64,000 nucleotides of DNA from an uncultured Lachnospiraceae bacterium (GCA_910579685.1 CAJTVN010000001.1:115352-179351); one strand, 5' to 3'. Positions 23,785 through 33,346 are shown, numbered from the stretch's first letter. Translations and numbers: made by a program. The notes: generated by a model from the letters alone, not told the origin.

Positions 23785-24939
23785 TTAATAAGAACTCCCG
23801 TTCTCAGCACTTTGCCCAAACGCCTTCACGCTGATCCCGTTTACCTCCACCTGATCGTTAATCTCAATCACCAGACACTTCCTCCCGTCCACCATCATGG
23901 TATTTACAAGATCCGCCCGCTCCGGGTTTACTTTTACCACGACATCAGGGGTTTTGACCTCGAAAGAGCGTGTGCTTGCCACGTTGTCCACAAACAGGGA
24001 CGTGTCCTCACCGGCAGAGGCATCGTACAGCTTTTCAAAATCGGTCAGCTTTTCTTCCTCCACACCGCTCTTTTCAAGGAGATGCTTTACCTCCGTTTTG
24101 CCCAAAGTAAGGGGTTCCGGAATTTCCTTGTGTTCCTCGATCATTTCTGTGAGATTTTCATGGATGCTCTTTACCACCGCATACTCGCAGTCCTCACCCA
24201 GAGTCTGCTCAATGAGCGTCTGAAAGGTTTCCTTTTGAACCCCGGCGGAGAGGGAGAGGGGGCAGCCCAGAATCCCCTCCGCAAATTCAGCGTGGGGCTC
24301 CTCCGGATTTTTGGAGTAATAAAGGGTACTGTGAATGTCGCTGGCCCGGTCGTTGAAAGCGGGGAACAGAAATCCGGTCTCCGGCATGTTCACCACCCAG
24401 TCCCGCATCCGGTTGTGGAATTCATTGATCTCGGCGTCATAGCTTAAGCCGGGCTTGGAGAGGACAACCGGGCAGATGCTGCACAGAAGATATTCAAATA
24501 CCGTATCGGAAGCATCCTCCATGGTAAGGCCGTCCGTGGTTTTGCCGGGCACGTCATAGGCGTCGTGAATCAGAAGGATCAGGTAATTTCCCACAAATTC
24601 GTAGGAGCTGATGACGCGGTCATAGAATTCCTCCAGAAGGGCGTCGTCCTTGAGCCTGCTCTCCCGAAGACGGTAGAGAAACTCCTGCGTGCCGCCCTCT
24701 GCCTCCGAGTCAGTGGGAAAACCAAGATTTAACAGATTCTTGCCAAGGCTTCCCGAAAGGGTTTTGCGCAGAAGCTCAAAATATTTGAAAATTTCTTCCT
24801 CTGGAAGCGAAAGAAACGCTTCCCGGAATTCCGTTTTCTTGTTCTTTTCGCCGTCCACATAGCATCCACAGATTCTGGTGATGGAACAGTTACTGGGTGT
24901 AAACAGCCGTTTGATTTCGTTGATTTCCTGTTTGATCAT
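23785..24939 (-). CDS. DUF4317 domain protein
   Basis: The 384-residue protein starts MIKQEINEIKRLFTPSNCSI and contains TRICGCYVDGEKNKK, features of DUF4317, a family found in Firmicutes. No membrane segment or signal peptide is visible and the protein is acidic. Function unknown. Its start overlaps the end of the large activase gene by 50 bases, and GAGGAAG precedes it, so translation is coupled. This pairing may indicate a shared process, but the sequence gives no clear clue. Confidence 0.82.
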   Translation of the reverse strand: MIKQEINEIKRLFTPSNCSITRICGCYVDGEKNKKTEFREAFLSLPEEEIFKYFELLRKTLSGSLGKNLLNLGFPTDSEAEGGTQEFLYRLRESRLKDDALLEEFYDRVISSYEFVGNYLILLIHDAYDVPGKTTDGLTMEDASDTVFEYLLCSICPVVLSKPGLSYDAEINEFHNRMRDWVVNMPETGFLFPAFNDRASDIHSTLYYSKNPEEPHAEFAEGILGCPLSLSAGVQKETFQTLIEQTLGEDCEYAVVKSIHENLTEMIEEHKEIPEPLTLGKTEVKHLLEKSGVEEEKLTDFEKLYDASAGEDTSLFVDNVASTRSFEVKTPDVVVKVNPERADLVNTMMVDGRKCLVIEINDQVEVNGISVKAFGQSAENGSSY

Positions 24940-27900
24940 TATTTCTTCCTCTTTTTTCTTCCTGCTGGCTTACAGCGGGAGTTGCCGCCTGCTGGAATTT
25001 CAGGTTTTTCTGGGCCGTGGAGAGCATCAGCTTGATACGGTTTAACTGATTGACCTCACTGGCCCCGGGATCGTAATCGATGGCCACGATGTTGCTAAGC
25101 GGATACTGCCTGCGCAGCTCTTTGATGACGCCTTTTCCGACGACATGGTTTGGAAGGCAGCCAAAGGGCTGGGTGCATACGATATTGTTAACGCCGCTGT
25201 GGATCAGCTCCACCATTTCTCCGGTAAGGAACCATCCCTCTCCGGTCTGGTTTCCTATGGAAACAATGGGCTTCGCATAGTCTACAAGCTGATAAATACT
25301 CACGGGAGGTATGAAATGCACGCTCCTTTCAAAGGCCTTTGCCGCACTCCGGCGCAGAGATTCCAGGGCTTCAATTCCAAGCTTTGAGATAAAAGCGGCC
25401 TTTTTGCTGGTTCCGAGCTGATCCGCCTTATAAATCTGGTTGTAGAAGCAGTAAAGCATGAAATCCAAAAGATCAGGAACGACGGCCTCGGCGCCTTCTG
25501 ATTCCAGCAGTTCTACCAGATGGTTGTTTGCGGCAGGAGCAAATTTGACGAGAATTTCACCCACAATTCCCACCTTGGGTTTCACCTCTTTTGTGATGGG
25601 AACGGAATCAAATTCCTGAATGATCTGCCTGCACATTTTCTGAAAGCGGAAAAAGCTCATATGTTTTTCGGAGACAAACGCCTGACAGCGTTTCAGCCAT
25701 TTTTGGTGCAGCGCTTCCACGCTTCCCTTTTCCCTTTCATAAGGGCGCATGCGGTAAATACAGCGCATGAAAATATCGCCGAACACGGCGCCGTAGGCGG
25801 CCCGCATCAAAAGCTCCGGATTCAGGTGGAAGCCGGGATTGCTCTCAATACCAGCCAGATTTAAGGAGATGACGGGAATCTGTGACATGCCCGCCTTCTC
25901 CAGCGCACGCCGGATAAAACCGATGTAATTGGTAGCGCGGCATCCGCCGCCGGTCTGACTCATGATGACCGCAACCTTGTTCAGATCGTATCTGCCGGAT
26001 AGCAAAGCGTCCATAATCTGTCCCACCACGATAAGGGAGGGATAGCAGGCATCGTTATTGACATATTTCAGCCCCATTTCCACGGCATGCCGGTTATCAT
26101 TGGACAGAACCTCAAAATGATAGCCGCAGGCATTGAAGGCCGTTTCCAGAATGTCAAAGTGAATGGGAGACATCTGGGGGCACAAGATCGTGTAGTCCTT
26201 GCGCATTTCCTCGGTAAAGGCTACCTTTTTGATAGCGGAGGATCGGATCGTGCGCTCCTTGTGCTTTTTTTCCCGAACCTGGATGGCGGAGAGCAGAGAG
26301 CGGATCCGGATTCTGGCAGCGCCGAGATTGTTGACCTCATCGATTTTGAGGCAGGTATAAATCTTGTCCGAGCCGGAGAGAATATCACTAACCTGATCGG
26401 TGGTGACGGCGTCCAGTCCGCAGCCAAAGGAATTCAGCTGGATCAGATCCAGGTTTTCCACGGTTTTCACAAAGCTTGCCGCGGCATAGAGCCTGGAGTG
26501 ATACATCCACTGGTCGGATACGATCAGTGGACGCTCCGGCTTCGCAAGATGGGAGACGGAATCCTCTGTCAGCACGGCAATGTCATAGGAGACGATCAGC
26601 TCCGGAATCCCGTGATTGATCTCCGGGTCAATATGGTAGGGGCGTCCGGCAAGCACAATTCCCCGCCTGCCGCTCCTGTTCAGATAATCCAGCACTTCCT
26701 CGCCTTTTTTCTGCATGTCTGTGTGTGCGCTGGCAAGCTCGGCCCAGGCGAGACGGACAGCCTCGATGATGTCGCAGGCCGGAATTTCCGCAAATTCTTT
26801 CACCAGGGCCTGGGCAATGGTTTTCTCATTGCGGAAGGAAAGAAAAGGATTTCGCAGAACCGCCTCCCCCCTGCCGATCTCCTCCACATTGTTCTTGATA
26901 TTCTCCGAGTAGGAGGTGACGATGGGACAGTTATAGTGGTTGTTGGCCTCGCCAAACTCGTTTCTTTCATAAAAAAGAGCCGGATAAAAGATAAAGTCCA
27001 CCTTCTGGTCAATGAGCCATTTGATATGGCCGTGTGCAAGCTTGGCGGGATAGCATTCGGATTCGCTGGGGATGGATTCGATACCAAGCTCGTAAATCTT
27101 CCGGTTGGAAACCGGAGAGAGCACCACCTGAAAATCAAGAGCCGTAAAAAAGGTAAACCAGAAGGGATAGTTTTCGTATAAATTCAATACCCTTGGAATC
27201 CCGACCCGGCCTCTTGGAGCCCTGTCTGCCGGAAGCGGTTCGTAGTCAAAAAAGCGTTTCAGCTTATAATCGAACAGGTTGGGAATCCCGTTTTCATTTT
27301 TCTGTCCGCCAATCCCCCGTTCGCAGCGGTTGCCGGAGATAAACTGACGTCCCCCGGTAAATTTGTTGATGGTCAGACGGCAGTTGTTGGTGCAGCCCCG
27401 GCATTTTGCCATACTGGTTTCAAACTGAAGCGTGTTGATTTTTTCCATGGGAAGCATGGTGGTCTGATACCCTTCCTCGAAGCGTTCCCGGGCGATCAGA
27501 GCGGCTCCGAACGCACCCATAATGCCGGCGATATCAGGCCGGATGGCCTTACAGTCCGCAATTTTCTCAAAGCTTCGCAGCACGGCGTCATTGTAAAAGG
27601 TACCGCCCTGCACTACGATATTGCGCCCGAGCTCGGAAGCGCTGGATACCTTGATTACCTTGAACAGTGCGTTTTTGATTACGGAATAGGCAAGCCCGGC
27701 GGAGATATCGGAGACGGAAGCCCCTTCCTTCTGCGCCTGCTTTACCTTGGAATTCATGAAAACCGTACAGCGGGTGCCCAGATCGATGGGATGCTCCGCA
27801 AAGAGAGCGGCGTAAGCGAAATCTTCCACGCTGTAATTGAGCGATTTGGCAAAGGTTTCGATAAAGGAACCGCACCCTGAAGAGCAGGCTTCATTGAGCT

Positions 27901-29221
27901 GTACGCTGTCAACGGTCTGGTTTTTGATCTTGATGCATTTCATGTCCTGGCCGCCGATATCCAGGATACAGTCCACATCCGGATTGAAAAAGGCGGCCGC
28001 ATAGTAATGCGCCACGGTCTCCACTTCTCCGTCGTCCAGAAGGAATGCGGCTTTCAGCAGGGCTTCCCCATAACCGGTGGAGCAGGAGCGGACGATTCTT
28101 GCTTCCTCCGGAAGCTTTTCATAAATCTCACGGATGGAGCGGATGGCGGTTTTGAGAGGGCTGCCATCGTTGCCGCTGTAGAAAGAGTAGAGAAGGCTCC
28201 CCTCCTCGTCCACCAGAGCGATCTTGGTCGTGGTGCTCCCGGCGTCGATTCCCAGATAGCAGTTTCCTTTGTAGGTGGAGAGCTCCCGGGTCCGGATATG
28301 GTGCCTGGAATGCCGCTCCTTGAAAGCCTCATACTCTGTTTCCGAGGCGAAAAGAGGCTCCATGCGCTCCACCTCAAACTCCATTTTGATATCGGACGAG
28401 AGCTTGCCCGCCATCTCGTCCATGGTATAAAAAACGTCTTCCTTTGCGTTTAAGGCCGAGCCGATTGCGGCAAAAAGGTGGGAATGCTCCGTATCGACCA
28501 CGTGCTCTCCGTCCAGTTTAAGCGTCCGGATGAAAGCGGTTTTCAGCTCTGAGAGAAAGTGAAGCGGCCCTCCCAGAAAGGCCACATGCCCCCGGATTGG
28601 TTTTCCGCAGGCAAGACCGCTGATCGTCTGGTTTACCACCGCCTGAAAGATGGAAGCGGAGAGATCCTCCTTTGTGGCGCCCTCGTTGATCAGGGGCTGA
28701 ATGTCCGTTTTGGCAAATACGCCGCACCTGGCGGCAATCGTGTAGAGGGAACGGTAATCTTTGGCGTATTCGTTAAGCCCGCTTGCGTCCGTCTGAAGAA
28801 GGGAAGCCATCTGATCAATAAAGGAACCGGTTCCTCCCGCACAGATCCCGTTCATACGCTGCTCCACATTACCGCCCTCAAAATAGATGATCTTGGCATC
28901 CTCGCCGCCAAGCTCGATTGCCACATCCGTTTGAGGGGCAAGCTCCTTGAGAGCCGTGGCCACGCTGATCACCTCCTGCACGAAAGGAACCTTTAAGTGA
29001 TTGGCCAGGGTAAGGCCTCCGGAACCTGTGATCATGGGATGAAGCGTGATATTTCCAAGCTGCCCGTAAGCTTCACAAAGCAGTCCGGAAAGAGTCTCCC
29101 GGATGTTTGCAAAATGTCGTTTGTAGTTTGAATACAATATATGATGCGCATCATCCAGTATGGCGATTTTTACCGTGGTAGAACCGATATCAATGCCCAG
29201 TGTATAATGCCTGTGCTCCAT
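24890..29221 (-). CDS. Giant acyl-CoA dehydratase activase-related protein
   Basis: The 1443-residue protein holds two BadF/HgdC-type ASKHA ATPase domains in its first ~600 residues (LGIDIGSTTVKIAIL and LGIDAGSTTTKIALVD). Each carries a cysteine cluster (NGICAGGTGSF and EACSSGCGSFIE), which in this family binds a shared [4Fe-4S] cluster. A DUF2229 region and an HgdB-like C-terminus follow. These proteins use ATP to send one electron to a dehydratase. No dehydratase gene (hgdA/B-like) lies nearby, so the partner is unknown. The ATG at 29221 has AAAGGCGG upstream; a longer reading frame upstream lacks a site. DUF4317 follows in the operon. Confidence 0.88.
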   Translation of the reverse strand: MEHRHYTLGIDIGSTTVKIAILDDAHHILYSNYKRHFANIRETLSGLLCEAYGQLGNITLHPMITGSGGLTLANHLKVPFVQEVISVATALKELAPQTDVAIELGGEDAKIIYFEGGNVEQRMNGICAGGTGSFIDQMASLLQTDASGLNEYAKDYRSLYTIAARCGVFAKTDIQPLINEGATKEDLSASIFQAVVNQTISGLACGKPIRGHVAFLGGPLHFLSELKTAFIRTLKLDGEHVVDTEHSHLFAAIGSALNAKEDVFYTMDEMAGKLSSDIKMEFEVERMEPLFASETEYEAFKERHSRHHIRTRELSTYKGNCYLGIDAGSTTTKIALVDEEGSLLYSFYSGNDGSPLKTAIRSIREIYEKLPEEARIVRSCSTGYGEALLKAAFLLDDGEVETVAHYYAAAFFNPDVDCILDIGGQDMKCIKIKNQTVDSVQLNEACSSGCGSFIETFAKSLNYSVEDFAYAALFAEHPIDLGTRCTVFMNSKVKQAQKEGASVSDISAGLAYSVIKNALFKVIKVSSASELGRNIVVQGGTFYNDAVLRSFEKIADCKAIRPDIAGIMGAFGAALIARERFEEGYQTTMLPMEKINTLQFETSMAKCRGCTNNCRLTINKFTGGRQFISGNRCERGIGGQKNENGIPNLFDYKLKRFFDYEPLPADRAPRGRVGIPRVLNLYENYPFWFTFFTALDFQVVLSPVSNRKIYELGIESIPSESECYPAKLAHGHIKWLIDQKVDFIFYPALFYERNEFGEANNHYNCPIVTSYSENIKNNVEEIGRGEAVLRNPFLSFRNEKTIAQALVKEFAEIPACDIIEAVRLAWAELASAHTDMQKKGEEVLDYLNRSGRRGIVLAGRPYHIDPEINHGIPELIVSYDIAVLTEDSVSHLAKPERPLIVSDQWMYHSRLYAAASFVKTVENLDLIQLNSFGCGLDAVTTDQVSDILSGSDKIYTCLKIDEVNNLGAARIRIRSLLSAIQVREKKHKERTIRSSAIKKVAFTEEMRKDYTILCPQMSPIHFDILETAFNACGYHFEVLSNDNRHAVEMGLKYVNNDACYPSLIVVGQIMDALLSGRYDLNKVAVIMSQTGGGCRATNYIGFIRRALEKAGMSQIPVISLNLAGIESNPGFHLNPELLMRAAYGAVFGDIFMRCIYRMRPYEREKGSVEALHQKWLKRCQAFVSEKHMSFFRFQKMCRQIIQEFDSVPITKEVKPKVGIVGEILVKFAPAANNHLVELLESEGAEAVVPDLLDFMLYCFYNQIYKADQLGTSKKAAFISKLGIEALESLRRSAAKAFERSVHFIPPVSIYQLVDYAKPIVSIGNQTGEGWFLTGEMVELIHSGVNNIVCTQPFGCLPNHVVGKGVIKELRRQYPLSNIVAIDYDPGASEVNQLNRIKLMLSTAQKNLKFQQAATPAVSQQEEKRGRNNDQTGNQRNQTAVYTQ

Positions 29222-29339
29222 ATTAAGCCGCCTTTCTGTTATTATAATAAGGTTTGGATGCCACAAGATTCGGGCCTGTCATGTACGAACGTACGCCCCT
29301 GGCATCGTATTATGTTAATCTTATCTGACACATTTAGAT

Positions 29340-29368
29340 ATTATACGACACTCATTTACAAATTGCAA
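29340..29368 (-). promoter_or_regulatory. Promoter of the activase/DUF4317 operon
   Basis: On the reverse strand TTGCAA (29363-29368) and TATAAT (29340-29345) are exactly 17 bases apart. Transcription would start near 29333, leaving a leader of about 110 bases before the ATG at 29221. Confidence 0.6.
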
Positions 29369-29430
29369 CGCACGAAAATTAATTAATTGTAAAGAAAAAA
29401 TAGGTTAAATCTAAAATTTCCATCCTTGAG

Positions 29431-29459
29431 TTTACATTTGCTGGATAGAATGTTAAAAT
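29431..29459 (+). promoter_or_regulatory. Promoter of the rhomboid-like gene
   Basis: TTTACA (29431-29436) and TAAAAT (29454-29459) with a 17-base spacer lie about 45 bases before the ATG at 29505. Confidence 0.5.
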
Positions 29460-29504
29460 GTGACTTATCGGAAGGAAAGCAAGCACGAAAGGAAGCGTCT
29501 ATAT

Positions 29505-30392
29505 ATGAAACCTATGAGTAACTTTGAAAAAAGATTCGGCAAATATGCGATCCGGAATATATCACTTGTTCTGGTCATGTTTTATGTCTGCGGCTATCTG
29601 ATCTCCTGGATCAATGAGGGCTTTCTGGGTTATCTGACCCTGAATCCCCATGCGATTCTGTTTAAGGGGCAGGTCTGGAGGCTCGTGACCTGGCTGATTG
29701 TACCTCCGGAGCGCTTTGACTTCTGGACTCTTATCATGCTTTATTTCTATTACTCCATAGGGACCACGCTGGAAAATACATGGGGCACTTACCGGTATAA
29801 TCTCTATCTTTTTCTGGGTATGATTTTTACGGCGGCGGGCGCCTTTGCCATGATGGGCTTTTTCTACCTGTTTCAGAGGGAGGTGGTTGCCGCCTACGGA
29901 GCGGAATATTTCTTTTCGCAGCTGTCCACAATGTTCAGCACATATTATGTAAATATGTCGATCTTCCTCGCTTTTGCGGCCACCTTTCCCAATATGCAGA
30001 TACTCCTGTTTTTCTTTCTCCCCATCAAGGTGAAAATTCTGGGGATGATCTATGGAATCATGCTGGTTTATGAGTTTATCGTGGGTTATGTGGATCCTTC
30101 TGTGACGATCGCCAACCGTTTTGTGATTGCGGCGTCGCTCCTTAATTTTGCGGTATTTTTCTTGACCAGCCGAAATATGATTCATATGTCCCCGAAGCAG
30201 GTGAAGAGAAGACAGGAATTCAGGCGCGAGGTCAAAAAATCATCCAAGATCACGAGACATAAATGCGCCGTCTGCGGAAGGACGGAGGAGAGCAATCCGG
30301 AGCTGGAATTTCGGTTCTGTTCCAAATGCGACGGAAATTATGAATATTGCCAGGAACATTTGTTTACCCATACCCATGTAAAACATAAGTAA
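29505..30392 (+). CDS. Rhomboid-fold membrane protein with C-terminal zinc finger
   Basis: The 295-residue protein has six or seven membrane segments over the first ~220 residues. The pattern FPNMQILLFFFLPIKVKILG is that of rhomboid proteases. The catalytic GxSG motif is not seen: the equivalent stretch reads YVNMSIFLAFAATFPN. An inactive rhomboid-like (derlin-type) role is therefore likely. The C-terminal ~55 residues form a cysteine/histidine zinc-binding tail (CAVCG, FCSKCDGNYEYCQEHLF). The ATG at 29505 has GAAAGGAAG upstream. Substrates are unknown. Confidence 0.78.
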   Translation: MKPMSNFEKRFGKYAIRNISLVLVMFYVCGYLISWINEGFLGYLTLNPHAILFKGQVWRLVTWLIVPPERFDFWTLIMLYFYYSIGTTLENTWGTYRYNLYLFLGMIFTAAGAFAMMGFFYLFQREVVAAYGAEYFFSQLSTMFSTYYVNMSIFLAFAATFPNMQILLFFFLPIKVKILGMIYGIMLVYEFIVGYVDPSVTIANRFVIAASLLNFAVFFLTSRNMIHMSPKQVKRRQEFRREVKKSSKITRHKCAVCGRTEESNPELEFRFCSKCDGNYEYCQEHLFTHTHVKHK

Positions 30393-30411
30393 AAGAAAAG
30401 GAAAGAAAAGG

Positions 30412-31149
30412 ATGGAAGCGGATCAGGAGATTTTGTTTGCGAAGACGCTGGAAAAAGTAAAAAAACAGGCGAGAGACCAGGGAAATGCGATTACCAGAGA
30501 GCAGGTCGGTGAGGCCTTTGCCGGCCTTTCGCTGTCGCAGGAGCAGCTGTCTTTGGTATTTGATTATCTGGAAAAGAACCGGATCGGGATTGACACGGTT
30601 CCGGATCCGGCGGATTTTCTGTCGAAGGAGGAGATAAACTATCTGGAAGAATACAAAAGAAAGCTGGAAGGCTTCGGCACTCTTTCGGATGGGGAGAAGG
30701 AGGCCGTGATCCTCTGCGCAATGGCGGGCGAGAAGGATGCCCGGCAGAGACTGCTTCCCCTGTATCTGCCCCAGGTAGTGGAGATATCCAGGCTTTATGC
30801 GGGGCAGGGCGTTTCGGTTGAGGATCTGATCGGTGAGGGAAACGTGGCGCTCGCCGAAGGCGTGTCCATGCTGGGCTGTCTGGAGCATGCGGGCGAGGCG
30901 GACGGCATGCTGGTGCGGATGGTGATGAATGCGATGGAAGAGAGCATTGCCCGGTGCTCAAGCGATGCAAAGAAGGACCAAAAGGTTCTCCTGCAGGTTC
31001 GAAAGGTGGCAAAGCAGGCGGCTGACTTATCCAGGGAGCTGCGAAGAAAGGTGACGGTGGAGGAGCTGGCCGGGGAGAGCGGAATGAGCGAAGAGCTGAT
31101 CCGGGATGCCATGCGGTTTTGCGGCTATGCCATCGAGGACATTGGCTAA
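30412..31149 (+). CDS. Sigma-70-like protein lacking region 4
   Basis: The 245-residue protein begins with a sigma-70 region 1.1-like domain (residues ~6-60, ending in EKNRIGID). A region 2-like helix (YLPQVVEISRLYAGQGVSVEDLIGEGN, ~122-148) and a region 3-like helical stretch (RRKVTVEELAGESGMSEELI, ~210-230) follow. No region 4 helix-turn-helix is present, so it cannot contact a -35 as a normal sigma does. It could bind core RNA polymerase as a modulator or be a diverged relic. It is well preserved, with AAGGAAAGAAAAGG before the ATG. The next gene starts 10 bases after its stop. Confidence 0.74.
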   Translation: MEADQEILFAKTLEKVKKQARDQGNAITREQVGEAFAGLSLSQEQLSLVFDYLEKNRIGIDTVPDPADFLSKEEINYLEEYKRKLEGFGTLSDGEKEAVILCAMAGEKDARQRLLPLYLPQVVEISRLYAGQGVSVEDLIGEGNVALAEGVSMLGCLEHAGEADGMLVRMVMNAMEESIARCSSDAKKDQKVLLQVRKVAKQAADLSRELRRKVTVEELAGESGMSEELIRDAMRFCGYAIEDIG

Positions 31150-31159
31150 GAGGTGGAAC

Positions 31160-31600
31160 ATGTCAGAGGAAAGAAAAGACGAATTTGCGGACAATGACTT
31201 CAAATACGTGATGGCGGACATGGAGAATATTTATCTGGGAGCCAGGTTTACCTTTGGAGAGCTGCTTTTACAGGAAATGGTTCCTTTTAAGCTCAAGACG
31301 ATTATAAATCAGTATATTTTGAAGGAGGCGGATCCGGACACCACCCTTGAGAGCCAGTTTTATTACATGAGCGCCGGAACGTTTCTGTACGATACTTTCT
31401 GCCAGCTGCGGGTTCGGGTAAAGGTGAATGTCCAGGCAGAAAAAAGAACGCTCTCTGGCGCGGGAAGGCTCCGCTATGTGGAGAGGGTATTTAAGCTTAA
31501 GGAGCTTGCGGATATCAATCTGGCAAAAAAGAAAGCCTCCGGCATGATCATCCGTGAGATCATGATATCAAAGCTGGGACTTTTGACGTTCAGCGTATAG
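31160..31600 (+). CDS. Hypothetical partner of the sigma-like protein
   Basis: The 146-residue protein is soluble, helical and rich in basic residues. It begins MSEERKDEFADNDFKYVMAD and contains the run GELLLQEMVPFKLKTI. I recognise no family. It lacks a helix-turn-helix typical of sigma region 4 and has no membrane segment. The ATG at 31160 has AAGAGGTGG upstream. It is probably co-transcribed with the sigma-like gene and may act with it. Confidence 0.65.
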   Translation: MSEERKDEFADNDFKYVMADMENIYLGARFTFGELLLQEMVPFKLKTIINQYILKEADPDTTLESQFYYMSAGTFLYDTFCQLRVRVKVNVQAEKRTLSGAGRLRYVERVFKLKELADINLAKKKASGMIIREIMISKLGLLTFSV

Positions 31601-31716
31601 GGAGCGGTTTGCCGTAAGGTGAGAGAGGTTTTTGGAAAGTCAAGATCCTGCGGAGATCAAAATGTGGTAAAATACAGAAATAAGAGAATGCGGTACAGGA
31701 GAAAGGAAAGAGAGAT

Positions 31717-33108
31717 ATGGAACTGACAAACATAAAAGACATATTCAGGAACAAGGAAAAATACGAAGGCAGCCAGGTGACAATCGGCGGATGGGTAAGG
31801 AGCAACCGGGATTCCAAAACCTTCGGATTCCTGGTGGTGAATGACGGTACCTTTTTTGAGCCGCTTCAGGTAGTATATTCCGATGCGATGAAGGATTTTG
31901 ATGCGACAGCAAAGATCGGCGTGGGAGCCGCCGTGATCGTGACGGGACAGATCGTGGTGACGCCGGGGGCAAAGCAGCCTCTGGAGATGCAGGCGCAGGA
32001 GGTTGTGGTGGAGGGAGCATCCCCTTCGGATTACCCTCTGCAGAAAAAGCGCCACAGCTTTGAGTATCTGCGCACCATATCCCATCTGCGGGCCAGAACC
32101 AATACGTTTCAGGCAGTGTTCCGGGTGCGTTCCCTGGCGGCATATGCGATCCACCGTTTTTTCCAGGAGAGGGATTTCGTCTATGTGCACACGCCTCTGA
32201 TCACGGGAAGCGACTGTGAGGGTGCGGGGGAAATGTTCAAGGTGACCACTCTGGATCTGGATCATGTTCCCAAAACGCAGGACGGACAGGTGGACTATGG
32301 ACAGGACTTTTTCGGCAAGCCCACGAATCTGACGGTGAGCGGACAGCTGGATGCGGAAACCTATGCCTTTGCGTTTCGGAACGTATATACCTTCGGGCCC
32401 ACCTTCCGGGCGGAAAATTCCAACACCACCCGTCATGCGGCGGAATTCTGGATGATCGAGCCGGAAATGTGTTTCGCAGACCTTAAGGATGACATGATGC
32501 TTGCGGAGAGCATGCTCAAATACGTGATCCGCTATGTGCTGGAGAATGCGCCGGAGGAGATGGCGTTTTTCAACCAGTTTGTTGACAAGGGACTGATCGA
32601 ACGTCTGCAGCACGTGCTTTCCTCCGAGTTTGGCCATGTGACTTATACGCAGGCCATCGAGATTCTGGAAAAGCACAATGATGAGTTTGAGTACAAAGTA
32701 CACTGGGGAAGCGATCTGCAGACCGAGCACGAAAGATACCTGACGGAAAAGGAATTTAAGCGTCCGGTGTTTGTGACGGATTATCCCAAGGAGATCAAGG
32801 CTTTCTATATGAAGCTGAACGAGGACGGCAGGACGGTTGCGGCTATGGACTGCCTGGTTCCGGCCATCGGTGAGATCATAGGCGGAAGCCAGAGGGAGGA
32901 TAAAGTGGAGCTTCTGGAACAGCGGATGGAAGAGCTTGGCCTGAATAAGGAAGATTACGACTTTTACCTCGATCTGAGACGTTACGGCTCTGTGCGTCAT
33001 GCGGGATTCGGACTTGGCTTTGAGCGGTGCGTGATGTACCTGACCGGAATGGGGAATATCAGGGACGTGATTCCCTTCCCGAGAACCGTGAAGAACTGCG
33101 AGCTGTAA
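31717..33108 (+). CDS. asnS: Asparaginyl-tRNA synthetase
   Basis: AsnS charges tRNA-Asn with asparagine. The 463-residue protein starts with an OB-fold anticodon-binding domain (VTIGGWVRSNRDSKTFGFLV). A class IIb catalytic core follows, with motif 2 (FRAENSNTTRHAAEFWMIE) and motif 3 (GFGLGFERCVMYLTG). The AsnS-type length and spacing distinguish it from AspS. AGAAAGGAAAGAG precedes the ATG. No T-box leader is visible in the ~115 bases upstream. A terminator lies ~150 bases after the stop. Confidence 0.95.
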   Translation: MELTNIKDIFRNKEKYEGSQVTIGGWVRSNRDSKTFGFLVVNDGTFFEPLQVVYSDAMKDFDATAKIGVGAAVIVTGQIVVTPGAKQPLEMQAQEVVVEGASPSDYPLQKKRHSFEYLRTISHLRARTNTFQAVFRVRSLAAYAIHRFFQERDFVYVHTPLITGSDCEGAGEMFKVTTLDLDHVPKTQDGQVDYGQDFFGKPTNLTVSGQLDAETYAFAFRNVYTFGPTFRAENSNTTRHAAEFWMIEPEMCFADLKDDMMLAESMLKYVIRYVLENAPEEMAFFNQFVDKGLIERLQHVLSSEFGHVTYTQAIEILEKHNDEFEYKVHWGSDLQTEHERYLTEKEFKRPVFVTDYPKEIKAFYMKLNEDGRTVAAMDCLVPAIGEIIGGSQREDKVELLEQRMEELGLNKEDYDFYLDLRRYGSVRHAGFGLGFERCVMYLTGMGNIRDVIPFPRTVKNCEL

Positions 33109-33256
33109 CTTGTCAACAAATATTTACAGAAAATTTCAAATTACCACTTGATTTTCTCATTTGAGTTTGCTATACTCTATAGGTGTCAGGAAGAAAAGTA
33201 CAAAAGGCAGGCTTTGAAACTGACAGTTATTTTTGGTAAAATTCCCCTTTTACACT

Positions 33257-33292
33257 GGGCGGGCAGAAAACGAGTTTTCTGCCCGCCCTTTT
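33257..33292 (+). terminator. Terminator after asnS
   Basis: A perfect 14-bp stem GGGCGGGCAGAAAA / TTTTCTGCCCGCCC (33257-33270 / 33275-33288) with loop CGAG is followed by four T. It is one of the strongest hairpins in the window. Confidence 0.85.
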
Positions 33293-33318
33293 ATGCGGAA
33301 GCGTGTTTTCTATTGTAT

Positions 33319-33346
33319 TTGACAGGGCAATACTATATACTATAGG
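33319..33346 (+). promoter_or_regulatory. Possible promoter of the M16C peptidase gene
   Basis: TTGACA (33319-33324) is a perfect -35. The -10 candidate TATAGG (33341-33346) at 16 bases is weak, and TATACT nearby (33336-33341) is too close. Confidence 0.4.

Noticed and set aside
29281..29300. A GTAC-containing near-palindrome between the divergent genes
   Set aside because: The symmetry is partial and short, and no regulator gene is nearby.
31601..31716. A T-box leader in front of asnS
   Set aside because: The region is too short and lacks the conserved T-box sequence.
33148..33345. A 65-codon open frame after asnS
   Set aside because: It runs across the asnS terminator hairpin and lacks a ribosome site.
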